Notes under the pieces: generated by a model
Databases searched by the model: none
Seen by the model: the letters and a program-made list of their open reading frames with translations, nothing else
What the model was told of the DNA's origin: nothing
Assembly (NCBI RefSeq): GCF_964355755.1
Contig: NC_092675.1
Coordinates: forward strand, 29,536,912-29,600,911
Reading direction: 5' to 3'
Length of the DNA stretch: 64,000 nt
Source: Antedon mediterranea
Lineage: Eukaryota; Echinodermata; Crinoidea; Comatulida; Antedonidae
Shown here: piece after piece, positions 23,340-35,580 of the stretch
Position numbering within the stretch: the stretch's first letter is position 1
How the letters are laid out: every line of letters starts with the position of its first letter
Made by a program: the position numbers and the translations under genes

Positions 23340-25601
23340 CTGAAAAAAGACAAGAAGACGATTTATTTGTTTATTTATACAGAATTATGTTTTAATTACT
23401 GTGGCGGGATTTGCTTTTTAATTTTCAAATAGGCCCCTCTAGACAGAACCAAGGTAAGATTTAAATAGCATGTCTCATTTCACTTTAATTCCGCCTGCTG
23501 ACCCGGCTGGGCCTAGCCTAACTAAGAATAGGCTGCAGAGCTGGGTGCTGAGCCTGGCTGGGTGGATGTGGGGGAGGGTGGTTTGATTGTCACTGTAATA
23601 TTTTTCCTGCTGACCGGCCACTCGCTGTAACTGATCAATGCTTGATTTTATTATTATGTATTTGTACTGTGCACATGTTTTTTTTCCATACTTTTGAATA
23701 TTTTTAAATTTAATGTTTCAGTACCAGGGGGGGGGGGGGGGGTTAGAGAATGATTGTTTTGTTGAATAATCACATTCCAGTAGTTTTCAAATGTTTTAGG
23801 CTCTGGCCTTGTTAAAAGTAGGTGTGTAAAACGAATATTCGTGAAATAGTACAACTACAAATAATTTTATTCAGTGAAAAATGAAAATTTATCATATTTT
23901 CACCTCAAGAAATTATTTGTTGCTTTCTTGACTAATATATTAATATCTTTAAAAAGAATTATTTTAACTAAACCATCTATGCCTATAACAAAATACTAAA
24001 ACAAATATAAAACAAAACACTTTTAAAAGTTGTGATTTCATCACAACATCAGTAATAAAGTAATTCATGTTGGTTGTTGGCGTCATAAAGTCCTACAAGT
24101 AGTGTATTAGCCAATAAAATAAAAACCAATAACTAGGCTTAGTGCCGCTTTGCTTCCTGTTCTTTTGGTGTTGGCATTCTGTAAAGTAGTGTATCAAATA
24201 TTGTAATGACCTTGGTATATGAAAAAATATATTATAGCTATAGTGTTGCCCGAAAGTTCTGCTAATTTTTTTGGCTGTTTTACTTTATTATTGTTTTGAT
24301 TTAGCTTTTTGAATATTTTATTTCATTATTGAGATCCAGTCACTGATACCCACAGCATTGTCATTTTTAGTAATTTGCCTTGTTGGATTTATATATAGCA
24401 TACAGTGCACCAATGTTTAGATGTTGTTTTTTCCACTCATAACACAACTAAAATAGTGAACATATTTTATTTTCAATTATATTATATTTTCAATTATATT
24501 ATATTTCTTATGATTTTCTGCTCGGTTAATTTTTTAGTAGGGACTTGAATGTAAAAAACGTTTTAGCATTGCTAAGTTTAAAAATTAAGTATTGTTGTAC
24601 ACACACACACATTTGGATCCCATTCTAAAGTGATTGATTGACTTGTTAACTCTTGATTTAAAAATGTGTAAATACAGCTAATAAGGTTTTATTACGAAAT
24701 GTTGAGACTGACAACAAGAAGTCTGTAACTGTATACTGATTAATACTTTGATTGCTTGTTGCATTGTTTACATCTTTCATTTTATCATTTTAACAAGGAC
24801 ATTGTATGACAACCCTGGATGCACCGCTGCAGGAAATGGCCCTAACAAGTACACTATACTCTAGGCTTTAATAATGTAACAAATCAGCAGAATATTTTTA
24901 ATTTATCAAATATTTTATCTGTACATTAAATAGAATTGTGATATTTGGGGAAGAAAAAGTAAAGTTTCCTGCACAAATGACATGACAATCTTTAGTTTGT
25001 GGTCAAAAGTTTTATCAATAACAGGGTTGTTTGATTGCTTAATTTTGTTTGCTCATGATTGTTGCGTAAGTTTCACGTTTCTTCAACGTGGAAATGTCTG
25101 GGCAACTATTAATAGTATTGAGTATCAACCAACAGCTGGGTGTATCTAAGGTTTGTAACAGTATCACTTATATTATATTGATCAATGTAGGCCTACGGTA
25201 TTGTATAGGCCTACTATATTATATACTGTATTAGTATTGATGATTGGGTCCCAGCCTGAGTTTGGCTTTACAATAGGCTGTGAAGTGTGTGATTTATTTT
25301 GACTATTTTGTGGTACTCTACCTGTACCTGTATATAATTTTTTACATTAAACCATTCATGAATATTTACAACATACATGTGCGATGTTTCGACTTGTTAA
25401 CAAAAATCTTCATCTGGCAATGACTAGATGTAAGTTTTAACTTGGGATATCCAACAACCACTACATGAATCAAATACCTCATCTAGGCATGGTAAGTTTG
25501 TAGAATGATGACATGGATTGACTGTACAAATTGTACAGTATATTATTTGTTTTTAAATTTATTAAATTAAAACTAGAAATTAAAGTAGAACGTTGAGCAT
25601 T
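23253..25601. other. No supported gene
   Basis: Contains a run of 16 G at 23727-23742, an AGGCCTAGCC patch near 23510, and an ATTTTCAATTATATT duplication near 24471-24505. A 21-nt stretch between AG and GTAAGA at about 23437-23457 is too short to call. Otherwise AT-rich and featureless. Confidence 0.4.
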
Positions 25602-25777
25602 AAGGTCTGTCTACGCTATCAAACTTTATGTGACAAAAAAGTGTGATGGTAGTGATATGCCCAAATATGGTAGTGATATGCCCAAATATCGTAGTGAAAT
25701 TACATCATTATGTCCATATATATTATATGCATATCACATTTTTTTGTCACATAAAGTTTGATAGTGTAGACACAGCA
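25602..25777. mobile_element. MITE family A, copy A5
   Basis: Both ends are of the ACTTTATGTGACAAAAAA type, in inverted orientation, unlike A1, where the two ends differ. The interior has two and a half copies of the 21-bp TGGTAGTGATATGCCCAAATA unit. Confidence 0.8.
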
Positions 25778-26038
25778 TTATATTCATACGGTATTTCCTC
25801 ACACTCATTAATGTCACACAGGTGTTTCCCAATTTAAAATTAAAGAAGGATTATGAATAAACCTCAAAATGTTAGTAGAGACAGGAACATTAACCAGTTT
25901 CCTGGTTGGCAGTGATTACTGGCAGGATACACCTGGGAATGGTCAAGCCTGTGGTAGGGAGTAGTACACTTTAACCAAAGGTCCTGGTTCTGTTGAAAGC
26001 CAATGTTTTTGAGTGCATAGAACATACCTTAAAATCTC
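25778..26038. other. No supported feature
   Basis: Link between two family A MITEs. Confidence 0.4.
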
Positions 26039-26186
26039 AAGCTCTGTCTACACTATCAAACTAGTTTGACAAAAAAAGTGTTGTGCCAAAATATGGTAGT
26101 GATATGCTTAAATATGGTAGTGATATCCCCAAATACTGGTAGTGATATATGCCCAAATACTGGTAGTGATATGACATCATCATGTA
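26039..26186. mobile_element. MITE family A, copy A6 (right end lost)
   Basis: Left end AAGCTCTGTCTACACTATCA with the ACTAGTTTGAC subterminal block, then four copies of the 21-bp GGTAGTGATATGC unit, one with an extra base. It stops at CATCATCATGT. Confidence 0.8.
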
Positions 26187-26763
26187 CTGTACATTCATAG
26201 TATATTCTTAAAAATTGAGTTTTGCAATAAATTTAAAACAATGCATTATAAATTGTGATTCAATGTTCTTGATGGCTGTTGCTAATGCACTGTACCATTG
26301 TGCTTGTTTGTACAACTGGAATTGTGTTGGTTCATTTTCCATTAACTACAACAAAATAAATCGTCTAGAGAGGCCGAGGGCTATTTCAACTTAATTTAAC
26401 TAACATTTTTCCTGGTCTCTGAGAGAAATATCAATTAATAGAATAAATAATATAATATTCAAGATTGAGTATTCAGAGATTAAGTTTGATTGAAGGCATT
26501 TTGGATGATTCAGTATATTACATGAGTTAACCTTTGATTTCCTATCCCTACCATCTGCTGCAGTATTGCAAGAGATGACGGATTTTGGTCTAGCCTTTCA
26601 AATTGTCAATTTATAACTATAGGAATTATTTTTCAGCATACTTTTACTACAGTCACTCAACCTTCCCATTTCCAACTGTCTTTTACTTTAATTGTTAAAT
26701 GGCCTTTGTTGAACCATGTTTAGTCTATCCTATCCAGCAATGCCTTCATCAAGCAAGGGCAGT
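26187..26763. other. No supported feature
   Basis: Unique AT-rich sequence before the minisatellite. Confidence 0.4.
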
Positions 26764-27780
26764 ACACAAGTGTGCAGATTTGCATCTTCTTCAACGTGAC
26801 CTGGCTACATGTAAATCAAGGGCAGTATTACTACAAGTGTGCAGAGTTACATCTTCTTCAACGTGACCTGGCTACATGTAAATCAAGGGCAGTATTACTA
26901 CAAGTGTGCAGATTTACATCTTCTTCAACGTGACCTGGCTACATGTAAATCAAGGGCAGTATTACTACAAGTGTGCAGAGTTACATCTTCTTCAACGTGA
27001 CCTGGCTACATGTAAATCAAGGGCAGTATTACTACAAGTGTGCAGAGTTACATCTTCTTCAACGTGACCTGGCTACATGTAAATCAAGGGCAGTACACAA
27101 GTGTGCAGATTTGCATCTTCTTCAACGTGACCTGGCTACATGTAAATCAAGGGCAGTACACAAGTGTGCAGATTTGCATCTTCTTCAACGTGACCTGGCT
27201 ACATGTAAATCAAGGGCAGTACACAAGTGTGCAGATTTGCATCTTCTTCAACGTGACCTGGCTACATGTAAATCAAGGGCAGTACACAAGTGTGCAGATT
27301 TGCATCTTCTTCAACGTGACCTGGCAGCTACATGTAAATCAAGGGCAGTACACAAGTGTGCAGATTTGCATCTTCTTCAACATGACCTGGCTACATGTAA
27401 ACCAAGGGCAGTAACTACAAGTGTGCAGATTTGCATCTTCTTCAACGTGACCTGGCTACATGTAAATCAAGGGCAGTAACTACAAGTGTGCAGAGTTACA
27501 TCTTCTTCAACGTGACCTGGCTACATGTAAATCAAGGGCAGTAACTACAAGTGTGCAGAGTTGCATCTTCTTCAACGTGACCTGGCTACATGTAAATCAA
27601 GGGCAGTAACTACAAACAAGTGTGCAGAGTTACATCTTCTTCAACGTGACCTGGCTACATGTAAATCAAGGGCAGTACACAAGTGTTCAGATTTGCATCT
27701 TCTTCAACGTGACCTGGCTACATGTAAATCAAGGGTAGTAACTACAAGTGTGCAGAGTTGCATCTTCCTCAACTTGACCT
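26764..27780 (+). repeat. Minisatellite of 63-69 bp, 16 units
   Basis: Each unit contains TCTTCTTCAACGTGACCTGG and CTACATGTAAATCAAGGGCA. Unit length depends on the joint: GTACACAAG gives 63 bp, GTAACTACAAG 65 bp, GTATTACTACAAG 67 bp, with occasional 66 and 69-bp units. Like units are clustered. Long open frames across it are by-products of the repeat, not genes. Confidence 0.95.
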
Positions 27781-28167
27781 AACGGATGTTGCATTCTGCT
27801 AGGCCCCTTGAGCCTTCTTCCGCCTTCTTCTTCAAGGTACCCTGACAGTATAGTGTCTCATTACAGGAAACTATCAGAAACTTGTTGACATTCATCATGG
27901 AACTCTTTTCCTTCCTTTCTGCTAATTAACTTTCAGGACATGTTACAAAGATAAATTAGTCACTTGGACTTGAATGCCTGCTTTACACATTCTTCTACAT
28001 AGTAGCATGAGAAATGCTAAAATGATGTCGTCCATAAGGTCACTTAATGATTCCAGTATCTGGACACTCATTATGAATTATTATGAATTTTATCATAATT
28101 ATTGTTTAGTATTAAAAAAAATAATTGCTTTTGTTTCATGTCCGAGATTGGAAATTTTCTCTTTGAT
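27781..28167. other. No supported feature
   Basis: Unique link between two minisatellites. Confidence 0.4.
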
Positions 28168-28797
28168 GAGTGCTACTACTGTATACTTGAGTGCTACTAC
28201 TGTACACTTGAGTGCTACTACTGTACACTTGAGTGCTACTACTGTATACTTGAGTGCTACTACTGTACACTTGAGTGCTACTACTGTACACTTGAGTGCT
28301 ACTACTGTACACTTGAGTGCTACTACTGTATACTTGAGTGCTACTACTGTATACTTGAGTGCTACTACTGTACACTTGAGTGCTACTACTGTACACTTGA
28401 GTGCTACTACTGTACACTTGAGTGCTACTACTGTACACTTGAGTGCTACTACTGTACACTTGAGTGCTACTACTGTACACTTGAGTGCTACTACTGTACA
28501 CTTGAGTGCTACTACTGTACACTTGAGTGCTACTACTGTACACTTGAGTGCTACTACTGTACACTTGAGTGCTACTACTGTACACTTGAGTGCTACTACT
28601 GTACACTTGAGTGCTACTACTGTACACTTGAGTGCTACTACTGTACACTTGAGTGCTACTACTGTACACTTGAGTGCTACTACTGTACACTTGAGTGCTA
28701 CTACTGTACACTTGAGTGCTACTACTGTACACTTGAGTGCTACTACTGTACACTTGAGTGCTACTACTGTATACTTGAGTGCTACTACTGTACACTT
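28168..28797 (+). repeat. 21-bp minisatellite, exactly 30 units
   Basis: The unit is GAGTGCTACTACTGTACACT plus T. Units 1, 4, 8, 9 and 29 have TATAC instead of TACAC; the run of units 10-28 is uniform. Because 21 is divisible by three, several frames on both strands stay open (for example repeated LSATTVH); these are not genes. Confidence 0.97.
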
Positions 28798-31519
28798 TTT
28801 TGACAAACTAACGTGGTGATAATGATATATAAAACTATCGTTCTCATGTAAGTTGGTTAAATTAATGTGAAAAACTAAAAATGATGATCAAATAAACAAC
28901 AGTATAATAATTGTGATTATGCAATTTTTATGGTATTTTTTCTCCAATTATTTACAGAATGCAAACATATTTTTAATAAAAAGAAATATTGTAATGCAAT
29001 GAAGAAGGACACAGGGATGTAAAACCAACTTTTTTTGCTTTAAATGTATGTGGAAAAGATTGATTAATATTATTTTAATGATTTTCTATTCTTAATTCTG
29101 CATCTAGTAGTATTATGTATGTTAACAAAACAATATTTAATTTCCATAATGGAAAGAAAATGTTTTTTTAATAGTCCACCGACAATCGTCTAATTAACCA
29201 TTTTCCTCATGTAATTAATATAATATGGAGATAATTAACATATGGTAATTATATGTTAATGATGTTTTTATATGCCACTAGTGATTCACTCCATCATGAT
29301 GATTACTGGCTTACTAATCCATCCCTGGATGATGCTTTTGTTTCAAGAGTTGCCTGACTATAGCTTATTATTGGAATCAAGATAAAAAGATGAAAAATAT
29401 TTGAAACATAGCAAAGTTAAAACATTTTTTTTTTAAATTTATTCAATTTTCTGCCATATACAATACAAAGAAGACAAAACAAATATAAAAGGCAAGGAAA
29501 GACCAAACAGGTGCTGAACACCTATGCTAGTTGGTCAACCCAAAACAGAGCACAGAAATAAAAAAAAAATGTTCTACAATTAAAGCATCTACAAGAGAGC
29601 GACAACTACACACATTTTCAATATCAAAATTATTTTAAATAAATGGCAAAATAAATGTTTGAAAGATTAAGATTTCACAGTTTATTTCGTGCCTAGTTTA
29701 CCTGGATAAACCAACAATAGCCTTTCTCCTCGAAGAGCGAGATATAACTTAAAAAGTAGAAGTTTTCATTGAATGCCTCCTCCACAAAATGGTATAGTCC
29801 ATGAACACCGCTGTTAATTTGTGTACAGTATTTCTTTTTCTGTACCTCTGCAGGCTAGTGTTTTAAAATATCAATTGTCTTTCTTTGACTACTAATCTAT
29901 TCAATTCTAATGAAGAATAACATGTTATTAATTACATAAACCTTTTTAAATTTCAAATTATAGAATGTTGATTGTTTTTCCTGATTGTACTAAATTGGAT
30001 TTTATTTTTAGAATAGTGAAATTACTTTATAACAAGCTATTACATGTCATCATACTTCATATCGATCAGATTCCAATTATGACTTGATGATAAACAATTA
30101 TTTATATGTGTTCCACCAGTGTCCCCTATTCATTTGTATATATGATGAAGCAACAAATAATAAACTAATTCCTTCCTTCAATTCCCACCATATTGTTTTC
30201 CCCCTCCAGTCCTCCTCATCTATATCTCTAATAATCTGTTTACCTGTACAGTAGTAAGGAGAGGTTATTGTAAACATATAAAGAATGCCATTGTTTATTT
30301 ACACAGTGTAGACAATTTATCAATATACAGATACTACAGTGTAGCAGGAAGTTGTAACAACTCCCTGAGTGTAGTATGGAGTGGAGGTTATTAATTCCAC
30401 TTGTCCAACTCTGCACATTTATATAGGACTTATAAGAAAGGATTTTTTGATCATCTAGTAGTACCAGCTTTGCTATAGATTGGTTTGGAGTTGATTGATT
30501 GGGCGTGGCAGAGGTAGAAAGTTACTAATTACTGTACTCAGTACTAACTAACTATTGTACTCCGGTGTGAATGATCTATCTATAAGTCTATAAATGGTCT
30601 AATTAATCCCGGTAATTTCTGGTACCTGGAAATAAATTTAGGACCTACAGTACTGTATTGTTAATTAATACCAACTGTTTGCATTGATGGTTGTTTAGTG
30701 TAAAGCTATCAGGTAGTTGAATTCCTCTATAAGATTAAACATTAGCAATTTTACATCTGGAAAAATTAAAACCACCTTGACTTTTTAAAGAACAAATCAA
30801 TCTGAAGGTTGGAAATGTTTTTATTGAAATAATAGGTCAATGCTCCTAACAAAAAATCTTAATCTTTATCTAAACATTCCTTGAATGAAAAGACCATGAA
30901 ATCTGGTATATTGATAGAATTCAATGGTTTGCTAACCATTATATATGCTTGAATGCTGGTCAATTGGCTACTGTGCTGTGGTCAAAATTGGCTATTACTG
31001 TGGTCAAAGAGCTATGCTGTGGCCTTGTGGGTGTATATAATATTTTAGTTTCTTATTCTTTAAAACCATAAATACCAAATCTAAATTCATAACTGTGAAA
31101 GACAGGTATTTTGCAGGTGAATCGTGTCCAGCCCTCCCAAGTCAACTAAATTGCGGGAGGTTGCCATATTTCTTCTTTTTTCCTGCCTGCGATATAGAAA
31201 ATGTTTTAGTTTATTTTTAAGCATCTTCTGTTTGTTAACTGAAATTGAGAATGCGTTTCTCCACCACATTTTCCACCTTTACCATGTCTGGAGTGGAAAG
31301 CTCCATTCACTGTTTACTATCAAATGCATGCCTAAGATGTTTAATTGATTAATAGCATCCTATAGGGTTTGATGAATTGTTTGTCAATTTGTATAGCACC
31401 CTCTCTTGTTGTTTGGCTATGCTTTCATAAATTCTCCCAAGTTGGGACTTCTGTACAGGTTCAACATTTTTTCATTAGTGTTCAACTACAAAACTGATTG
31501 GATTGAAGGTTTTTTTTTT
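28798..31519. other. No supported gene; weak repeat relics
   Basis: Around 29428-29560 the minus strand looks like the A-rich 3' end of an old retroposon (AGAAAATTGAATAAATTT then A-run). At 29690-29804 the minus strand carries repeat family J. The rest is unique AT-rich sequence. Confidence 0.35.
29690..29804 (-). repeat. Interspersed repeat family J, copy 1
   Basis: The minus strand reads GGACTATACCATTTTGTGGA, then GAGAAAGGCTATTG and GGTTTATCCAGGTAAACT; the same order of motifs appears at 33595 and 44519. Old and divergent. Confidence 0.5.
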
Positions 31520-31668
31520 AGATCAAGACACAACTTTGCGCTGATTACTAGCTGCATTATAGGAGTATGTTTCCATACCTGTTTGAAAAAATAAATAAAT
31601 AAATTACCAGGGTAATAATGTGCAGCGCATTGAGAGCTTGCTTACACTGTATGCACTATTATGCAAGA
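31520..31668 (+). repeat. Interspersed repeat family H, copy 1
   Basis: Shares TTTGCGCTGATTACTAGCTG, GGAGTATGTTTCCATAC and TAATGTGCAGCGCATTGAGA with the reverse complement of 50868-51010. Ends unclear; could be a SINE or LINE 3' region. Confidence 0.65.
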
Positions 31669-32370
31669 ATGAACTATTTTTTGTTTTATTGGTTATCCTT
31701 ACTAGTCCTAACAATTGATTGAACAACTGGTTACTTACAGTATTTCAGAGTAGAAATATTCGAACCCTTGACTTTGAGGAACTAGGACAATAGAAGAAAA
31801 TGTCACCAGTATGAAAAGTGAAAGTTGGGACATTTACAATAGCATGACATACAAACTATAATATAATACAATGGTTAAAGAGATAAACACAATGGTGATA
31901 ACCCGCCACATGTACTTTTCACCAGTTTATTCTTTTAAATTAGTAAATACAATGATTCAAGTTTAAAATTTAAGAGAACATATGACCTTAACAACATGTG
32001 GAATTGAACTATAGCTGTACTGTCAGTGGGTAATAGTATCCATTTCCAGACTACCAGTTATATTTTGCTACACACAATATGTACTTTGAAGTGTGAGCAG
32101 TATTATCAATCAAAACTTTTTGTTATCCTTTTTTAATAGTTCATATTGAATAATACAATGGCAACGTTTAATATTATTGTCTTCTCCCTTTTCAAACCAC
32201 TGGTACTCACTAAATATTTGAACATGACAGCCGTAATACTGTACACATCAGGAGTTTATGCACATTTTTTGTTTTGTTTTGACCATACCAGAAATTACCC
32301 AAAAATTGAAATTCAAATGCAAAATCAAACAATTTCAAATGTTTAAATAACATTCAGGCCTTTTTTTCTT
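31669..32370. other. No supported feature
   Basis: Unique AT-rich sequence. Confidence 0.4.
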
Positions 32371-32480
32371 TTGAAAATCATAGGTGTGCTACAAATTGCA
32401 CTCCTCAATGCATTCAGGGGTGTTGTAGGTATTTTCGTGTGTAGAAGTTTACCAAATTAAGGCGTGTTGTAAATCGCACT
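32371..32480 (+). repeat. Interspersed repeat family G, copy 1
   Basis: Shares TAGGTGTGCTACAAATTGCA, CTCCTCAA, ATTCAGGGGTG and GTGTGTAGAAGTTTACCAAA with 37479-37601 in the same orientation. Confidence 0.8.
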
Positions 32481-33594
32481 CCTCAAAGGCAGTTTAGGAG
32501 TGTGTTAGGTGAGTGATTGCACTCACTCGCCTTAAAAGAAAAGGCGTGGCAGTAAATCACTTACAAAATTGAAATGCGTTGAACTATTTAAAATATTTAA
32601 AATAGTACACATTTGTTATTGTTTTGATATTAAAATAGTCAGTTTTATCTAAATAACTTTAAAAATTGAAATTTATCAAACTATACTACTCAATATTATG
32701 CATTTTTTATTGTTTGATAATTAATACTGTAAGCAGTTTTATCTAAATAACTAAATTGGAATGCATTTAACTATTTTAAATACTTTACACATTTGTTATT
32801 GTTTTTATAATACAAGTTGAGTAAGTGGTTCATTGTAGTTTTGTACTGTCAGCCACAATACCGGTAAATTTGTAAAAATGCATTCTTTAGCGTTCAAGTG
32901 GATTTGAGTATTACAAGATATGCTAAGTACTGTATGTAGTATAATGATGATACTTATTACAATACACAGTGTTCATTGGAATTTTTGATCATTTTAAATA
33001 CGTCAATAAATACAGTATCGTAGGCATCAATCATTCCTATACACATTTATATTTTAGATAAGAATTAAAATGTTCAGATTGTTTTAAAGAAAAACAAAAA
33101 TAGTTATGAGTTAATTATTTCATCTGCTGTTTTATTGAATTCAGTAGTTTAATACACCAATGCACAAAACTTATTATTTCGTGATGATGAAAATAGTAAA
33201 ACAATGCGACTGCCAATATATGTTGCTCAGTTTAAATAAGGAAATATATTTTTTTTAAACCCCTAATTGTCAAATGATCAAATATTCAATACCTGAGTTA
33301 CAGTAATGTTTGTTTTGTCATGGATGAAGGATAACTTTGGCCAAATTTAATGTCAATTGTTTGATGTACAGTAATTGTATGATTTTTTCAATTTGATATT
33401 TCTGCCCTGTTTAACAACGAAACAAGAGCAACGTATTCAAAAGTAATAAAAGATCTATTTAGCCTCGGCTAGCTTCAAGCTCGACTTCAAAATTCAAGAA
33501 TTCTAGTATTGTTTTTAAACTTTGTGCTGTCTTTACGACAGTACGAAAAGAAATGATGACGGTAGTACGTGAGAGTGGTCCTACAAGAAGACGC
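32481..33594. other. No supported feature
   Basis: AT-rich. TTTATCTAAATAACT recurs at about 32644 and 32741 in a diverged duplication of roughly 100 bp. Confidence 0.4.
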
Positions 33595-33710
33595 TATAGT
33601 GGACTGTCCCATTTATTAAGGAGGTGATCTACTGTGAAATTTTTCTATTCGTAATTGTTTTCGCACTTTGTGGAAAAAGGCTACTGTCAGGTTTATCCAG
33701 GTAAGCGGCA
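33595..33710 (+). repeat. Interspersed repeat family J, copy 2
   Basis: GGACTGTCCCATTTATTAAG, then GTGGAAAAAGGCTACTGTCA and GGTTTATCCAGGTAAGCGGC. The strong-looking splice donor here is part of the repeat, so it should not be read as a first exon. Confidence 0.5.
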
Positions 33711-34568
33711 CTTATAGACTACCAACACCATTCTAATTTGTGTCATTTGATAGCCTGTGGTTTTATTCACAATATGAAAAAGCTTGAAGATCATGTTACT
33801 ATAGTTAATTTTTTGCATAAATTGTTGAGTAAAAATGATATATTTATTACATTTAAAGAAAAACTTGTACGCTTTACCTATTTACCTTTGGTCTGCTTTT
33901 ATGGACAAAATATATTTGAGAAATTAGCTTACTCCACTCCTAAATCAGTTTATGACAGAAATGATGAGGAGAAATAAAATACTCAGTAATTCCGGTTATT
34001 TTTACAGTAGTAAGAAAAACTAATTGGATGATAAGAATAAGTTTTTATCCAGGGTTGTTTTTGGTAGATGTTATTAGTAGCTAGGCATTAGTGGGCTAAT
34101 TAACTTCCTAGTTTGTACTTAGAAAAACCACAACATGACCAGCCATACTGTGCTTTATGTTGCTCCTCAGGAGTATTACAGGTGTGTGTTCTAAATCTTA
34201 AATAGGTAAATCATCATTGTAACCTACACTTGCCCAAAGTCTGTATTATTGTCTTTTTAATGTTAGTCCACCAGTGGAAGTTTCGATTTTTGTATGCGAG
34301 TATTATATTATATGAAACGCCATATGTGCCATTATCTTTACTAATTACGGGCTAGAACCTAGTCTACATTGTAACCATACAATCACTTGTAAATGAAGCA
34401 CACTGCAGGTTAAATATGGGTACACATGCTGGCAGATATAGGCTACTGTCACTGTGGAGGCTCATTGTATACCTCTATGCTGTCACGAGGTGCTGTAAAT
34501 TATTATATTTTTCATATAAATCATGAAGATTTTATAAGAAAGTACAAACTACAAGTTGAAGAAACTTA
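33711..34568. other. No supported feature
   Basis: Unique AT-rich sequence; short open frames only. Confidence 0.4.
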
Positions 34569-34712
34569 AAGCTCTGTCTATCATAGTGTCAAACTTTATG
34601 TGAAAACAATGTGATTTGCATATGGACATGATGATCTCATATCACTATCATATTTAGGCACATCACTACTATATTTTTTGTCAAACTAGTTTGATAGTGT
34701 AGACGAAGCTTT
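34569..34712. mobile_element. MITE family A, copy A7
   Basis: Both ends are present (AAGCTCTGTCTATCATAGTG and AGTTTGATAGTGTAGACGAA); a small insertion sits in the left end. TA flanks the AAGC termini on both sides, compatible with a TA target duplication. Confidence 0.85.
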
Positions 34713-35580
34713 ATATCTGAAATCACACTATGTGCAATCTACCCATCATATATATTCTCTCACATTAAAAATTCCTTTTTAATACCTATGGAGGTACAGG
34801 CAGGGATATAACAACAGAAAATGTACACCAGTGGGTGGGTTATGATTGATGGACACCACTGACCAACTCAAAGGATATTATTACATCACAGATTTCCTTT
34901 TTTATCCCAACCATGGAACTAGTTCCATGTCCCAACTAATAATTTATAGTGTTGTGAAATAACCTTGTTTGTAAGGTCAGATCTACCTGTGAGATCAAAA
35001 GCAAACAGTTGGTTGTCTTTATAAGCACATAATTGGCACTTCTGTAGGATACTGTAGCTTGCAACAAGTGGCAGCTTCTAGAAATCATTCTGCTTCTGCC
35101 TCCTGAGAAAGATGTTTGATGTTCCCACTATCAACTTGCTCATTATTACATTACAGTACAATTTTTATATTGAAAGTAATTTCTCAAAGGCACACATCGC
35201 ACACGACCCAAACCAATGTATGCGATAACAAGAGAGTGTTTGTACGTTACAGATATAGATATTCAATAACAAGAGATAGTGTTTGTACGTTACAGATGTA
35301 GATATTCAATTAAGGGATCGATATTAAACAGTACTGTTCGGCAAGGGCAATGACATCAGTGTACCAAGCAATACATTTTACTATGATGTGTTATTGATTT
35401 TTTTTGTTTTTTTTTTCCCAGTATTGCATTGAAAATGTTTAAAAAGACATTCATCTAAATCTTTAAATCTATATTGACTAGACATCTAATTAATTTTGCA
35501 ACGTTGTCTGTCTATAATCCTCAGTAAAGTCTCTGTAAAATATAACAAGGGGTTATTTCCTAAAATACTAAAATAATGTC
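34713..35580. other. No gene; one short duplication
   Basis: Positions 35224-35310 hold two units of about 42-45 bp containing GTGTTTGTACGTTACAGAT and TAGATATTCAAT. Otherwise unique AT-rich sequence. Confidence 0.45.

Noticed and set aside
24795-24870. Open stretch after TTTTAACAAG reading MTTLDAPLQEMAL
   Set aside because: Two competing frames, no donor and no family match; within chance expectation.
25350-25500. Possible Penelope-like retroelement 3' remnant on the minus strand (GATGAAG ... CGAAACATCG)
   Set aside because: Only a short suggestive phrase; no RT or GIY-YIG coding sequence is present.
26973-27782. Open frames of 124 and 168 codons with repeated protein segments
   Set aside because: They are produced by the 63-69-bp minisatellite; frame changes between unit types and there are no splice or start signals.
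28099-28819. Four long overlapping open frames of repetitive protein (up to 281 codons)
   Set aside because: They are the by-product of a 21-bp repeat, whose length is a multiple of three, read in several frames on both strands.
33538-33702. First exon with a strong GTAAGC donor and a short upstream ORF
   Set aside because: The donor-containing core recurs at 29690-29804 and 44519-44610, so it belongs to interspersed repeat family J.
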